Of a stretch of DNA of 64,000 bases, positions 51,183 through 60,434 are shown piece by piece (position 1 is the first letter of the stretch; the number at the start of each line of letters is the position of its first letter). The DNA is from JAFNAG01 sp963721405. Lineage in GTDB: Bacteria > Acidobacteriota > UBA6911. The position numbers and the translations under genes are program-made. Under the pieces are notes generated by a model that saw only the letters and a list, made by a program, of their open reading frames with translations, was not told the DNA's origin and searched no databases. The stretch is from positions 124,001-188,000 of the forward strand of contig CAVRJA010000010.1 in the NCBI GenBank assembly GCA_963721405.1, written 5' to 3'.

Positions 51183-53812
51183 GATGGTTATGGAACCTTG
51201 TGCGGCGCCGCCGTATTCACCAGGATCTTGCCGAGGAGGTCGCCTCCCACATCGAGGAAAAAACAGCCGAACTCATGGAATGCGGCATGTCCGAGCGGCA
51301 GGCACGACAGATCGCGATGCGCGAATTCGGCAATGCCACTCTCTACACTGAAATGAGCCGTGAGGTCTGGGGCTGGATGGCTCTGGAGCGATTCGGCCTG
51401 GACTTGCGCTACGGCCTGCGGATGATGCGCAGGAATCCGGGTTTCACCGCCGTGGCGGTGCTGACTCTCGCGCTCGGTATCGGCGCCAACTCGGCAATTT
51501 TCAGCATGCTGGATGCCGTGATGTTGCGCCCCCTGCCCGTGAAAAATCCGGAGCAGATCGTGGAAATCGCCACCCGCACGGGAACGGGCGGCCTGCATGC
51601 GGATTTCTCGTATCCTCTTTATGCCGCTTTGCGACAGAGCAGCGACACTTTCTCCGGCATCGCCGCCTACTCGCGGAGCACTTTCGGGATCGGCGCCGCC
51701 GGTAAGGCAGACCGGGTGCCAGGTGCATACGTCAGCGCAGACTATTTCTCCGTGCTGGGTGTTCAGCCCGCGATCGGCTCCGGGTTTGGTCCGAATGACG
51801 AATCCCCGGGGGCGCCGCGGAGCGCAGTGATCAGCTATGGCCTGTGGCAGCGATGGCTTGGCGGAGACCCGGCGGTGCTGCAAAAGACCATAACCCTGAA
51901 CGGGCGCAGCTTTGCCGTATGTGCAGTGGCCCCCAGAAGTTTTACCGGCAATGTTCGCGGCAGGCCAGAAGATGTGTGGATCACGCTCCCGCACTATGCG
52001 GATCTCGGCGATAGCCCGGGGGTTATGGCAGATCTCAGGACGAGCTGGCTCGCCCTGACGGGGCGTCTCAAACCGGGAATCCGCATCCAGGAGGCCCAGT
52101 CCCGCATGACGGCGCAATGGCCCGCGGGCTTCGCTCCCGACCAGAACCCCGGCGGGTGGACGGCGGTTCTGACGCCCGCTTCCGGCGGCAACGATGATTT
52201 CGTTCGGGATATGCGCAAGCCGCTCGGGGTTCTGTTCGTGGCCGTCATTTTGATCCTGGGCATTGCGTGTGCGAATGTGACGAGCCTGCTGCTCGCACGC
52301 GCGCAGGTGCGCCGAAAAGAAATGGCTCTCCGGCTGGCTCTCGGTGCTACCCGGACGCGCCTGATCCGCCAGCTCTTGACGGAAAGTTTGCTGCTCTCCC
52401 TGGCGGGTGGGGCTGCCGGGCTGTTCGTCGCGACGGCGACCAGCGGCCTGTACTCCGGCTTGCCGGTCTCGGCGGATGAAGCACTCACTCTGGACCTCTC
52501 GCTGAACGTGCGCGTCTTCACATTTGCCCTCGCCGTCTCGCTCGTGACGGCGCTCTTGTTGGGCGTGGTCACCGCATGGCGTGCATGCGGTGTCGACCTT
52601 GTCCCGGTTCTCAAGCAAGGGGACGAAACGGTGCGGCCGCTCCGCCGCTGGATTTCCCTCCGCAATATCCTGGTCTCCGGCCAGATGGCCATGTCGCTGA
52701 TCCTGCTCATGGGTATGGGCCTCTTTCTGCGGAGCATGTCGAAGCTGCAATCGATCGACGTGGGATTTTCGGGGCGCCAGGTGCTGGTTTTGTCCCTCGA
52801 TCTGGAAGAGCAGCGCTACACCCCGGAGAGGGGCAAGAGCTTTTATGCCGATGCCCTGGAGAGGATCTCAGCGCTGCCGGGCGTGAAGTCGGCGAGCCTG
52901 GCAAGCGCTATGCCGGTAACAGCGGGCGGGAGAAGAATGGATCTGCCGCCGAACTTTACCAACCCGCCGATAAACGAACCGACAAGGATCGAAATGATCA
53001 GCCTGGCGCCGCGCTTCTTTGAAACCATCGGCCTGCCGTTGCTGCGGGGCCGGGATTTCGGCCCACTCGACTCGGGAAAAGCGCCAAAGACGATCATCGT
53101 CAACGAGACGATGGCCCGAATATTCTGGCCGGATTCGGATCCCGTCGGGCGCCGCCTTGTGATCGGACAATCGGCGTTTGAAGTCGTCGCCGTCGCCCGG
53201 GACACGAAGTACCGGAACCTGCGCGAGACGGCCCGGGCAACGATGTATACCCCCCTGACACAATCATACCGGCCCCGGATGAACGTGCTGGTGCGCACCG
53301 CGCGACCGCCGATGGATCTGGCACCCCTCGTTCGCGAGCAGCTTCGCGCTCTCGACTCGAGCCTGCCTGCATTCGACATCCGCACGCTTTCGGAACATGT
53401 CGGCCGGTCGCTTTATGTCGAACGCATCCAGAGCCTGCTCACGTCCGCCCTCGGGCTGCTGGGGCTGCTGCTGACTTCCATCGGTGTATACGGCATGGTG
53501 GCTCACACCGTGGCCCAGCGCACGCATGAGATAGGCATCCGGATGGCTCTCGGCGCCCAAGCTGGGGCGGTGAGAACGCTGATGTTGAGGCGAAGCCTTT
53601 ATGCCACGCTGGGCGGCATGGTGGTGGGCCTGCTTGCGTCCTTCTGGCTGGCGCGGCTGGTCGAAAATCAACTCTATGGGATAAGTGCGACCGACCCGTT
53701 GACGATGGTGGCCGTGTCGATGCTGCTCGTCGTGGTGGCTCTGGTTGCAAGCTACCTTCCCGCGCGCCGCGCGGTAAAGGTTGATCCAGTTGTGGCCCTC
53801 AGATACGAGTAA
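51179..53812 (+). CDS. ADOP-family permease, complete
   Basis: The 877-aa protein starts in the ATGA overlap with PadR. It has the ADOP prefix (HQDLAEEVASHIEEKTAELM), GFTAVAVLTLALGIGANSAI, a MacB_PCD domain, VFVAVILILGIACANVTSL, a second periplasmic domain (GLPLLRGRDFGPLD), and the terminal RTHEIGIRMALGAQAGAVRT block ending DPVVALRYE. Eight membrane segments are expected. All blocks are present, so it is probably functional. Confidence 0.88.
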   Translation: MRWLWNLVRRRRIHQDLAEEVASHIEEKTAELMECGMSERQARQIAMREFGNATLYTEMSREVWGWMALERFGLDLRYGLRMMRRNPGFTAVAVLTLALGIGANSAIFSMLDAVMLRPLPVKNPEQIVEIATRTGTGGLHADFSYPLYAALRQSSDTFSGIAAYSRSTFGIGAAGKADRVPGAYVSADYFSVLGVQPAIGSGFGPNDESPGAPRSAVISYGLWQRWLGGDPAVLQKTITLNGRSFAVCAVAPRSFTGNVRGRPEDVWITLPHYADLGDSPGVMADLRTSWLALTGRLKPGIRIQEAQSRMTAQWPAGFAPDQNPGGWTAVLTPASGGNDDFVRDMRKPLGVLFVAVILILGIACANVTSLLLARAQVRRKEMALRLALGATRTRLIRQLLTESLLLSLAGGAAGLFVATATSGLYSGLPVSADEALTLDLSLNVRVFTFALAVSLVTALLLGVVTAWRACGVDLVPVLKQGDETVRPLRRWISLRNILVSGQMAMSLILLMGMGLFLRSMSKLQSIDVGFSGRQVLVLSLDLEEQRYTPERGKSFYADALERISALPGVKSASLASAMPVTAGGRRMDLPPNFTNPPINEPTRIEMISLAPRFFETIGLPLLRGRDFGPLDSGKAPKTIIVNETMARIFWPDSDPVGRRLVIGQSAFEVVAVARDTKYRNLRETARATMYTPLTQSYRPRMNVLVRTARPPMDLAPLVREQLRALDSSLPAFDIRTLSEHVGRSLYVERIQSLLTSALGLLGLLLTSIGVYGMVAHTVAQRTHEIGIRMALGAQAGAVRTLMLRRSLYATLGGMVVGLLASFWLARLVENQLYGISATDPLTMVAVSMLLVVVALVASYLPARRAVKVDPVVALRYE

Positions 53813-54414
53813 TGTTTGCAATTTCCTAATCGTAAGAAGGAGATTTACTTTTGATGAATGGCGCCGGGCATCAAACGATGCATTTCGAAGAACCAGGGTC
53901 AGGCCTGGAAAATCTAGTTTAGTGCGACTGTGGCCGGTCGATGCACTCTGACGAGCTTTATGGGGCAGACCATGAGCCACGCGAGCAAGACACTGGCAAT
54001 CTCGTTTTGTTTGGCTATACCGCACGAATGTATGGTAACAGCGAACATATGAACTTGCTGCGGAACGAGGCCTGACAACGGCAAGGTTTGATCGCGGATG
54101 GAATATCTTCGATTTCACGTCCATTGAGAAGCGCCTGGAGGAAGCCTGAAATCGCCGTGTGAGTATAACGGGAGGGGACGGCGGGCCGCCGGGGTAAAAT
54201 CGGCGACATGCACGGAAAGCACAGCCGCAAAAGTAGGGAAGGTCCCGCGGGTCGCCTAGGCGCTCCCGCACAGCGAAGACGCTGCGTATAAGCGAGAAGC
54301 GAAATCGCAGCGTGCCTGCGGGACTGGCGTATGGGGTCGTACTCGGTCTATGACCGCCTGAAAAGGTTCTAAAAACTGTTTCCATACGGAACTGTTTTCG
54401 GTTACACTGGGTGT
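53813..54414. other. Intergenic stretch
   Basis: About 600 bp without a recognisable gene. The long minus-strand frame that crosses it is a shadow of the ADOP gene. The end next to 54415 probably holds the left end of the IS630 element, but I could not define its inverted repeat. Confidence 0.4.
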
Positions 54415-54882
54415 ATGTCAAGACACCCTATTTCGATCAACGTCAAGTCAAAGGACCTCTCGCAGATCGGCAAGCTACTGCGAGGGGGTATTCAACAGGT
54501 AGGCGTCGTTCTGCGAGCGCTTTCGCTACGCCAACTTGCCCACGGCTTCACCGCACCTCAGGTCGCCCAAGCACTCCCCCTTACTGCCAAGGCGGTGCGC
54601 CAGATCGCCCATCGCTACATCAGGGACGGCTTGGGTGCTGCCGTTTACGCCAAACAGCGACCGGGGGCACAAGAGATTCTCGACGGTCCCCAGAAGCAGC
54701 GTATCGTCGCCATGGTCTGTAGTGACCCGCCGGAAGGCCGTGCCCGTTGGACCGTCCGCTTGATCGCCGAAGAGGCCGTCAAACGGAAGTTGGTTCCCAA
54801 GGTGGGCCGAGAGACCATCCGGATTTTGCTGCAGAGCCACGAGTTGAAGCCGTGGCGGGAAAAAAATGTGGTGCATCGCTGA
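54415..54882 (+). CDS. IS630-family transposase, first frame
   Basis: The 155-aa frame has the paired helix-turn-helix region typical of IS630: SLRQLAHGFTAPQVAQALPL, TAKAVRQIAHRYIRDGLGAA and WTVRLIAEEAVKRKLV. It ends LKPWREKNVVHR, just after a run of seven A's at 54860-54866. The catalytic frame continues in the +1 frame, so expression probably needs slippage at the A run. Confidence 0.8.
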   Translation: MSRHPISINVKSKDLSQIGKLLRGGIQQVGVVLRALSLRQLAHGFTAPQVAQALPLTAKAVRQIAHRYIRDGLGAAVYAKQRPGAQEILDGPQKQRIVAMVCSDPPEGRARWTVRLIAEEAVKRKLVPKVGRETIRILLQSHELKPWREKNVVHR

Positions 54883-55534
54883 GTTGGACCAGGCGTACAT
54901 CCAAAAGATGGAAGACGTGCTGGCCGTCTACGAGAAACCCTACAATCCCACCCAACCCGTCCTTTGCCTGGATGAGAAACCGATCTCGCTGCATGCCGAC
55001 GTGCGCGCGCCGATCCCGGCCAAGCCGGGGAAGCTAGCCAAGCAAGACAACGAGTATAAACGGTGCGGCACGGCAAATGTCTTTGGCGTCGTGGAGCCGA
55101 AATCCGGTCGGCACTTCACCACCGCCACACCCAACCGTTCCGGCGCGGAGTTCGCACGCATGGTGGAGCACATCGTGAAACAGTACCCCACCGCTGACAC
55201 GATCCACCTCGTCATGGACAACCTCAATACCCACTGCCGCAAGTCGTTGACCGACTACTTCGGCGAGCAGCGGGGCGGGGATATCTGGGATCGGCTCAGC
55301 GTGCATTACACGCCGAAACATGGAAGTTGGCTCGATCAGGCAGAGATCGAACTCAGCCTGTACTCGCGGCAATGTCTGGGGACGCGCAGGATTCCTGATC
55401 TGGCAACGCTGAAGCGGGAAACCAAGGCCTGGAATCGGAAAGCCAACCGGAAACGGACCAAGATCAACTGGCGGTTCACGCGAAAGAAGGCCAGGAAGGT
55501 GTTCAAGTACGAGTCTCCCGGTCGCAGAGGTTAA
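54866..55534 (+). CDS. IS630-family transposase, second (catalytic) frame
   Basis: The frame contains the DDE superfamily motifs VLCLDEKPISLHADVR (D), IHLVMDNLNTHCRKSL (D) and PKHGSWLDQAEIELSLYSR (E), and a basic C-terminus (NRKRTKINWRFTRKKARKVF). Loss of one A from the A7 tract joins it to the first frame as KPWREK-MWCIAELDQAY. Ribosomal frameshifting or transcriptional slippage, both known in IS elements, would produce the full 370-aa transposase. Confidence 0.82.
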   Translation: MWCIAELDQAYIQKMEDVLAVYEKPYNPTQPVLCLDEKPISLHADVRAPIPAKPGKLAKQDNEYKRCGTANVFGVVEPKSGRHFTTATPNRSGAEFARMVEHIVKQYPTADTIHLVMDNLNTHCRKSLTDYFGEQRGGDIWDRLSVHYTPKHGSWLDQAEIELSLYSRQCLGTRRIPDLATLKRETKAWNRKANRKRTKINWRFTRKKARKVFKYESPGRRG

Positions 55535-55729
55535 AGCCCAACCGCCGCAGCAAGATATCCGAATACGTTCATAAACAGGCGGGGCGAAGTGTGCCCCAAG
55601 ATCGCGGCGACGACGTGGAAACCGTTTATAGGAAAGCCGCGCCGCACAAACCGGTATGCCCAGAGACTGACAAACGGCCCATGGGGACAGGCAACCTTTC
55701 CAGGATGGATCAATAGAACCTTATCAGGC

Positions 55730-56085
55730 GGTCAAAGACCTAGGCCATGACGGATCGAGACAACACAACTCGAACCCGAGCCAAGGCCCCCTGGGGTAGA
55801 GAGGCGCAGGCCTCTTGAGCAACGGCACTCGGATGCACTGGGTGGATCTGGACTCAGAGCCAGGCGAGAACCCGCGACAGAAGTGTGCGAAGGGCGGAGG
55901 CAAACTGAGCGGCTGCGAGGGTATGCCGGGAGCAGGCTTAACCGAGACGCCGTTCAGGAAGGCCCTGTCTGGCATGCTGGCCTTGAAGCCGTGCCGGGGA
56001 AAACCCGACGTACGGAATTTTAGAGGGGGCGATGGAGACGTCGGCATCATTCGAAGCCCAGTCCGCGCCATTGCCCTACTCGACC
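55730..56085 (+). ncRNA. Possible structured RNA remnant (group II intron-like)
   Basis: This gene-free block contains local stems such as AGAGGC/GCCTCT (about 55798-55816) and AAGGCC/GGCCTT (about 55960-55985), plus many short G/C helices (CTGG/CCAG, CCGGG/CCCG). It looks like the ribozyme part of a group II intron cut at its 3' side by the nuoN fragment. Identification rests on general resemblance only. Confidence 0.25.
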
Positions 56086-56089
56086 ACTC

Positions 56090-56296
56090 AACAGCGCTGT
56101 TGCCGCCTACTACTACCTGCGCATCATCGTCGTGATGTACTTCAAGGAACCCGGCGAATCTATGACAGATCTTCCACCGCTGGCCCTGGGCATTCAAGCC
56201 GTGCTCTGGAGTTCCGCCGTTGCCACCTTGGTCCTCGGGATTTATCCCTCGATCGTGCTCGACTTCGCCGGCCGTTCCGCCGCTCTCGTCAAATGA
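56090..56296 (+). pseudogene. nuoN: NuoN C-terminal fragment
   Basis: The frame encodes NSAVAAYYYLRIIVVMYFKE followed by PLALGIQAVLWSSAVATLVL and GIYPSIVLDFAGRSAALVK, ending TGA 56294-56296. This is the terminal part of NADH-quinone oxidoreductase subunit N, with its last transmembrane helix. About 400 N-terminal residues are missing. nuoN is usually last in the nuo operon, so the PadR-ADOP pair probably once followed a complete nuo operon. Confidence 0.75.
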
Positions 56297-56300
56297 GGCC

Positions 56301-56335
56301 TTGACAATCTACATATCCGCGGGTATATGTAGATT
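56301..56335 (+). promoter_or_regulatory. Sigma70-type promoter overlapped by an inverted-repeat operator
   Basis: TTGACA (56301-56306) and TATATG (56324-56329) are 17 bp apart. The arms AATCTACATAT (56306-56316) and ATATGTAGATT (56325-56335) are perfect reverse complements and cover the spacer and -10. The PadR start is 14 bp downstream of the second arm. PadR autorepression of the PadR-ADOP unit is the natural reading. Confidence 0.75.
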
Positions 56336-56349
56336 AGCGAGGCTTCGTC

Positions 56350-56685
56350 ATGTCTTCTGAAAAGTCCGACCTCCTCCAGGGCACCCTCGACATGCTCATC
56401 CTCAAGATCGTGGCCCTCGGCCCGATCCATGGCTACGGCATTGCCCAACGCATCCGCCAGATCTCCAAGGAGGTTCTGCAAGTGCAGCAAGGCTCCCTTT
56501 ACCCGGCGTTGCACCGGCTCGAAAAACGCGGGTGGCTCAAGGCAAAGTGGGGCGAGGCGGAGACCGGACGCGAAGCCAAGTTCTATTCGCTCACCAGACT
56601 GGGCCTGGAACAACTGGAAGCCGAAGAGGCCAACTGGGACCGCCGCTCGGAGGCGGTGCGGCTGATTTTGCGAACAGCGGAATAG
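56350..56685 (+). CDS. PadR-family regulator
   Basis: The 111-aa protein: SDLLQGTLDMLILKIVALGP, IHGYGIAQRIRQISKEVLQV, QQGSLYPALHRLEKRGW, AKFYSLTRLGLEQLEAEEAN. It starts just downstream of a promoter with an 11-bp-arm operator. The ADOP gene starts 8 bp after its stop with AGGAGG between, giving a two-gene operon. Confidence 0.9.
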   Translation: MSSEKSDLLQGTLDMLILKIVALGPIHGYGIAQRIRQISKEVLQVQQGSLYPALHRLEKRGWLKAKWGEAETGREAKFYSLTRLGLEQLEAEEANWDRRSEAVRLILRTAE

Positions 56686-56693
56686 GAGGGCTT

Positions 56694-59273
56694 ATGTGGC
56701 GGAAGAAGCGGGAAGAGGCTCATCTCAACGCGGAGCTGCGCTACCACCTCGAGAAGCTCGAACGCGACTACATCGCGGAAGGAATGGAACCGACCGAAGC
56801 ACGCCGTCAGGCGCAACTCGAGTTCGGCGGGCTGGAGCAGATCAAAGAGGACTGCCGCGACCTGCGCGGGCGCTGGCTCGAAGACTTCTGGAAAGATCTC
56901 CGCTATGCTGCCAGAACACTGCGTCGCAGCCCAGGCTTCCTGGCGGTCGCGATCCTCTCACTCGGCCTCGGTATTGGAGCCAACACCGCCATCTTCACTT
57001 TGATCAACGCGGTTCTGCTGCGTACCATTCCCGTCAAAGACACGGACCGGCTGGTACAGCCAACTCGTCTGTCGCAGGAAGGCAAAGCAGGTTCGGTCTC
57101 GTACCCGTTGTTCGAGCAGCTTCGCGACAACATGAAGTCGCTCGCGCTCTCCTCCGCCCAAAGAAGCTCGCGGCCGGCAATCACCATCGATGGCACCGAA
57201 GAGGTCGTCAGCGGCGAGCTCGTTTCCGGTGCTCATTATCAGATTCTCGAACTCGAACCAGCGATCGGCCGGCTTCTCGAACCATTTGATGAGCTGGCGG
57301 CGGTGATCAGCTACAACTACTGGCAACGCCGCTTCGGCCGGGATCCGTCGGCGATCGGCAAGACTCTGACCATCGGAAAGCAGGCGTTCACCATCGTCGG
57401 CGTCACGCCGCGCGGTTACCAGGGCGCGCGCACCGGCAACGATCCGGATGTGACTCTTCCCTTGCTGACGCTGATGACTCCGGACGACCGCCGCGAAGCG
57501 ACCCTTTACAACTTCAACATGCTCAGCCGCCTCGCGCCCCGTGTCACGAGGGAACAGGCAAACGCGGAACTGCAAGTGCACTGGAAGGTCTTTCTGCAAA
57601 GGATCGCAGCAGAAGAAGTGGAGAAGAACCGGCCTGGCATCCTGCGTCAACGAGCGGAAGTGCTTTCCGCTGCCGGCGGCTTCAGCTCCCTCAAGAACGA
57701 CTATTCGGATGCGCTGTTCATTCTGATGGGCATCACCGGCTTTGTGCTGCTGCTCGCCTCCGCGAACCTGTCGGGGTTGCTCCTTGCAAGAGCGGCATCG
57801 CGCCGCCGCGAGATTTCGATCCGCCTCGCCATCGGCGCCGGCACTGGAAGGCTCATTCGTCAATTCCTGACCGAGAGCCTCCTGCTCGCTGTGCTTGGCG
57901 GCGCCACCGGATTCCTGCTGGCGCGGTGGCTGAGCAGCGCGCTTGTCGCAATGATCGCCAACGGTGGCACGCTCGTTCTTTCCACCGACGCCGATTGGCG
58001 CGTGCTTACCTTTACCGCCGGCCTTTCGCTCCTCGTCTGCATCGCCGCAGGATTGATTCCGGCGACGCACGCGCTGCGCACCGATCTCAAAGCGGCGCGT
58101 CACCAACGGCTCGGCAAGTCCCTGGTCGTGGCGCAGCTTTCCATCTCGATGATGCTTCTAGTCGGCGCGACGCTCTTCGTGACAACGCTTGTGAACCTCT
58201 ATAAAGTGGACCGCGGCGTCCGCACCGACGGAGTCCTCACCTTCAACCTTCGCTCGACCGTACAGTATCCGCAGCAACGCGGCTCGGCCGTGATTGCCGA
58301 CTTGCTCCGCCGGCTTCGCACGATGCCCGGTGTATCTTCGGCAAGCGCCACGGCGATTATGCCGTTGGGCGGCAGCTTCTGGGTGCGTGAGGTTCATGCG
58401 GAAGGCTACACGTTTCGCGCCGATGAGGACGAGGGTGTGGCATTTGGTGCGGTTGCGCCGGATTATTTCACCACCGTAGGCACGCCACTACTGAGCGGAC
58501 GGGAGTTTCACGAGCGCGACACCGCCACCTCGCCGAAGGTAGCGATCGTCAATGAGTCGTTCGCCCGCTACTTCTTCGGCCACCAATCCGCGGTGGGCAG
58601 GAAAGCAACATCAAACAACGTCACTTACGAGATCGTCGGCGTCGTGAAAGACGCAAAGTACCGCAATCTGCAGCAGGAAATTGTCAAAACCTTTTACATT
58701 CCGTGCATGCAGCGCGAAGGCGCGGAGCCCTCGAGTTTTTGGTACGTCGCGCGTGTCGCAGGCGGCGATCCTGCGCGGCTCACTCCTTTGCTCGAGAAGT
58801 TTTTGCGGGAAACAGATCCAGGCCTGCGTCTCGGCACGGCGCTTCCTTACGCGGCCATTGTCGACCGGGGAACAGTGCGCGAGCGATTGATGGCAACGCT
58901 GGGCAGCTTCTTTGGGATACTCGCGCTGCTCGTAGGCTGCCTCGGGATCTTCGGTGTGATGACTTTTCAGGTCTCGCGCCGTATGAACGAAATCGGTGTG
59001 CGCCTGGCGCTCGGCGCTACTCGAAGTGGGATCGTCGGTTTGGTCATGAAGGAAGTCGCCGTCATGCTGGCGTGCGGCTGCGTGATCGGGGGCGCAGCGG
59101 CGCTCACGCTCACCGGAGTGACCCGCACGATGCTGTTCGGCATCACACCCACGTCCCCGGCGGCTTTCGGCATCGCGGCGCTGGCATTAGGAATCGCTGC
59201 TTGCGCGGCAGGATGGCTGCCGGCGCGGCGAGCTTCTCTTGTCGACCCGACGATCGCGCTGCGCCACGAATGA
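56694..59273 (+). CDS. ADOP-family permease, complete
   Basis: The ATG at 56694 follows AGGAGG. The 859-aa protein has the prefix (HLNAELRYHLEKLERDYIAE), FLAVAILSLGLGIGANTAIF, MacB_PCD, GFVLLLASANLSGLLLARAA, a second periplasmic domain (GTPLLSGREFHERD) and a C-terminal block SRRMNEIGVRLALGATRSGI. It ends DPTIALRHE. It is more diverged than the other copies (NEIGVRL instead of HEIGIRM). Confidence 0.88.
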   Translation: MWRKKREEAHLNAELRYHLEKLERDYIAEGMEPTEARRQAQLEFGGLEQIKEDCRDLRGRWLEDFWKDLRYAARTLRRSPGFLAVAILSLGLGIGANTAIFTLINAVLLRTIPVKDTDRLVQPTRLSQEGKAGSVSYPLFEQLRDNMKSLALSSAQRSSRPAITIDGTEEVVSGELVSGAHYQILELEPAIGRLLEPFDELAAVISYNYWQRRFGRDPSAIGKTLTIGKQAFTIVGVTPRGYQGARTGNDPDVTLPLLTLMTPDDRREATLYNFNMLSRLAPRVTREQANAELQVHWKVFLQRIAAEEVEKNRPGILRQRAEVLSAAGGFSSLKNDYSDALFILMGITGFVLLLASANLSGLLLARAASRRREISIRLAIGAGTGRLIRQFLTESLLLAVLGGATGFLLARWLSSALVAMIANGGTLVLSTDADWRVLTFTAGLSLLVCIAAGLIPATHALRTDLKAARHQRLGKSLVVAQLSISMMLLVGATLFVTTLVNLYKVDRGVRTDGVLTFNLRSTVQYPQQRGSAVIADLLRRLRTMPGVSSASATAIMPLGGSFWVREVHAEGYTFRADEDEGVAFGAVAPDYFTTVGTPLLSGREFHERDTATSPKVAIVNESFARYFFGHQSAVGRKATSNNVTYEIVGVVKDAKYRNLQQEIVKTFYIPCMQREGAEPSSFWYVARVAGGDPARLTPLLEKFLRETDPGLRLGTALPYAAIVDRGTVRERLMATLGSFFGILALLVGCLGIFGVMTFQVSRRMNEIGVRLALGATRSGIVGLVMKEVAVMLACGCVIGGAAALTLTGVTRTMLFGITPTSPAAFGIAALALGIAACAAGWLPARRASLVDPTIALRHE

Positions 59274-59470
59274 TCACAGCTTCAATTCGTAAAAACAGAA
59301 AACCGTGTCGCGCTTCCAGCCGCTTTTCTCGTAGTGCGCTTGTGCCCAGCTATTGGTGAGTTCTGTAGAGAGCGCGACTCGAACCGCTCCGGCCCGGCGC
59401 CCGTAGTCTGCAATAAGGCTCAGGTGTGCACAAATTCCGTAACCAGAGACACGCTTCAGCAGTAAAATAG
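59274..59470 (-). pseudogene. GNAT acetyltransferase C-terminal remnant
   Basis: The minus frame ending TGA at 59274-59276 reads SGYGICAHLSLIADYGRRAG, AVRVALSTELTNSWAQAHYE and KSGWKRDTVFCFYELKL. The AQAHYEKSGWKR box is the classic end of a GNAT N-acetyltransferase. The acetyl-CoA loop and N-terminus are missing, and an upstream stop closes the frame. Confidence 0.6.
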
Positions 59471-59857
59471 CGTTTTACGAGGCACAAGCCGTCGAAGTTT
59501 ACATATCGCAGAGGCGTCTTTCTGAAGTGTCGCGACTCGAGATCGTCGGATCCTAAGAGAATCGTCTTCGCGAGACTTTAGAAAGACCGCGATGAACGAA
59601 ACCGCTTGCCGACCTATGTGTTTTGTTTCAATCCTGCGAGTAAAGCCCTGGACACGTGAACCACGAACGAGGTGGAGTGGAAGTAGTCGGAGGGGTTAGC
59701 AGGGATTCCATTCGCACGAACGCCCCTGGAATTGAAGTGCATGCGAGGCCGGCAGGACGTGGAAGCAGTGTTGAAGCCGCCACTGTGCGCAGACCTCGGG
59801 CGATAAAGGGCGTTGCGGAAGAAAAAAGAGATTGCGTGCGGTCGAGAGCGTTCATTC
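59471..59857. other. Gene-free stretch
   Basis: No credible gene was seen. It is probably debris between the GNAT remnant and the IS91-type remnant. Confidence 0.35.
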
Positions 59858-60160
59858 TCATGATGAATCGATCGCCGGCATCGGCTCACGTAAGCTACCC
59901 ATCGGATCAATGATCTCGATCACGACCATGTGTCCTTGGCCGCAAGCCGGACAGATCATGAACGACGCGGCCGTGAGCGCGTTGTCGACCGTCCCCAAGT
60001 TTTCAGAAGATGCTTCTTGCTCTTTTTCGGGCTGGCTCCACACCAAGCAATTCTCGGCATATGGCCAGTTTCTGCTGGCGTTGCGCATTGGCCAGCCAGT
60101 CGTAGTGCCGGATGCGGACAAAGCTCGTAACGGCAGGATTGCAGTAAGATGCTCTCTGTG
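59858..60160 (-). pseudogene. IS91-family transposase C-terminal remnant, frameshifted
   Basis: One minus frame reads SFVRIRHYDWLANAQRQQKL followed by AICRELLGVEPAR, matching the C-terminal RIRHYGxLANxxR block of IS91-like HUH transposases. After a frameshift near 60030 another frame gives MICPACGQGHMVVIEIIDPM, the terminal zinc-binding motif, ending PAIDSS. The HUH catalytic part is absent. Confidence 0.6.
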
Positions 60161-60434
60161 GCCGCCTCGGAGAAGGGAATCGCGGCAGGCCGCAGGTTAG
60201 ATATCAGAAGCTGAGCCACCCCTCGGAGCTGAGCCCCCATCACAGAAATTGCAGCTTCTCCGTCCTATGCTCTGACTGTCCCCGAGATTCTCGCGGCTCT
60301 GTTCTCAGGTAGCTGAGGAAGCAGTCGAGCGCAGGCCGCGACACACGATGAAAAACCTGCCGAGCCACTTTTTCGGTAATTCGACAACACCTCCGCCGAG
60401 CGGATGGAGCGGCGTTTTTCACCGGGACCATGAG

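Noticed and set aside
51188..52750. 520-aa minus-strand open frame
   Set aside because: It is a GC-driven shadow of the ADOP gene, with low-complexity Arg/His/Gln-rich translation.
53264..54421. 385-aa minus-strand open frame
   Set aside because: Most of it is antisense to the ADOP gene ending at 53812; the rest shows no family features.
58703..59359. 218-aa plus-strand frame
   Set aside because: It is an out-of-frame shadow of the ADOP gene ending at 59273.
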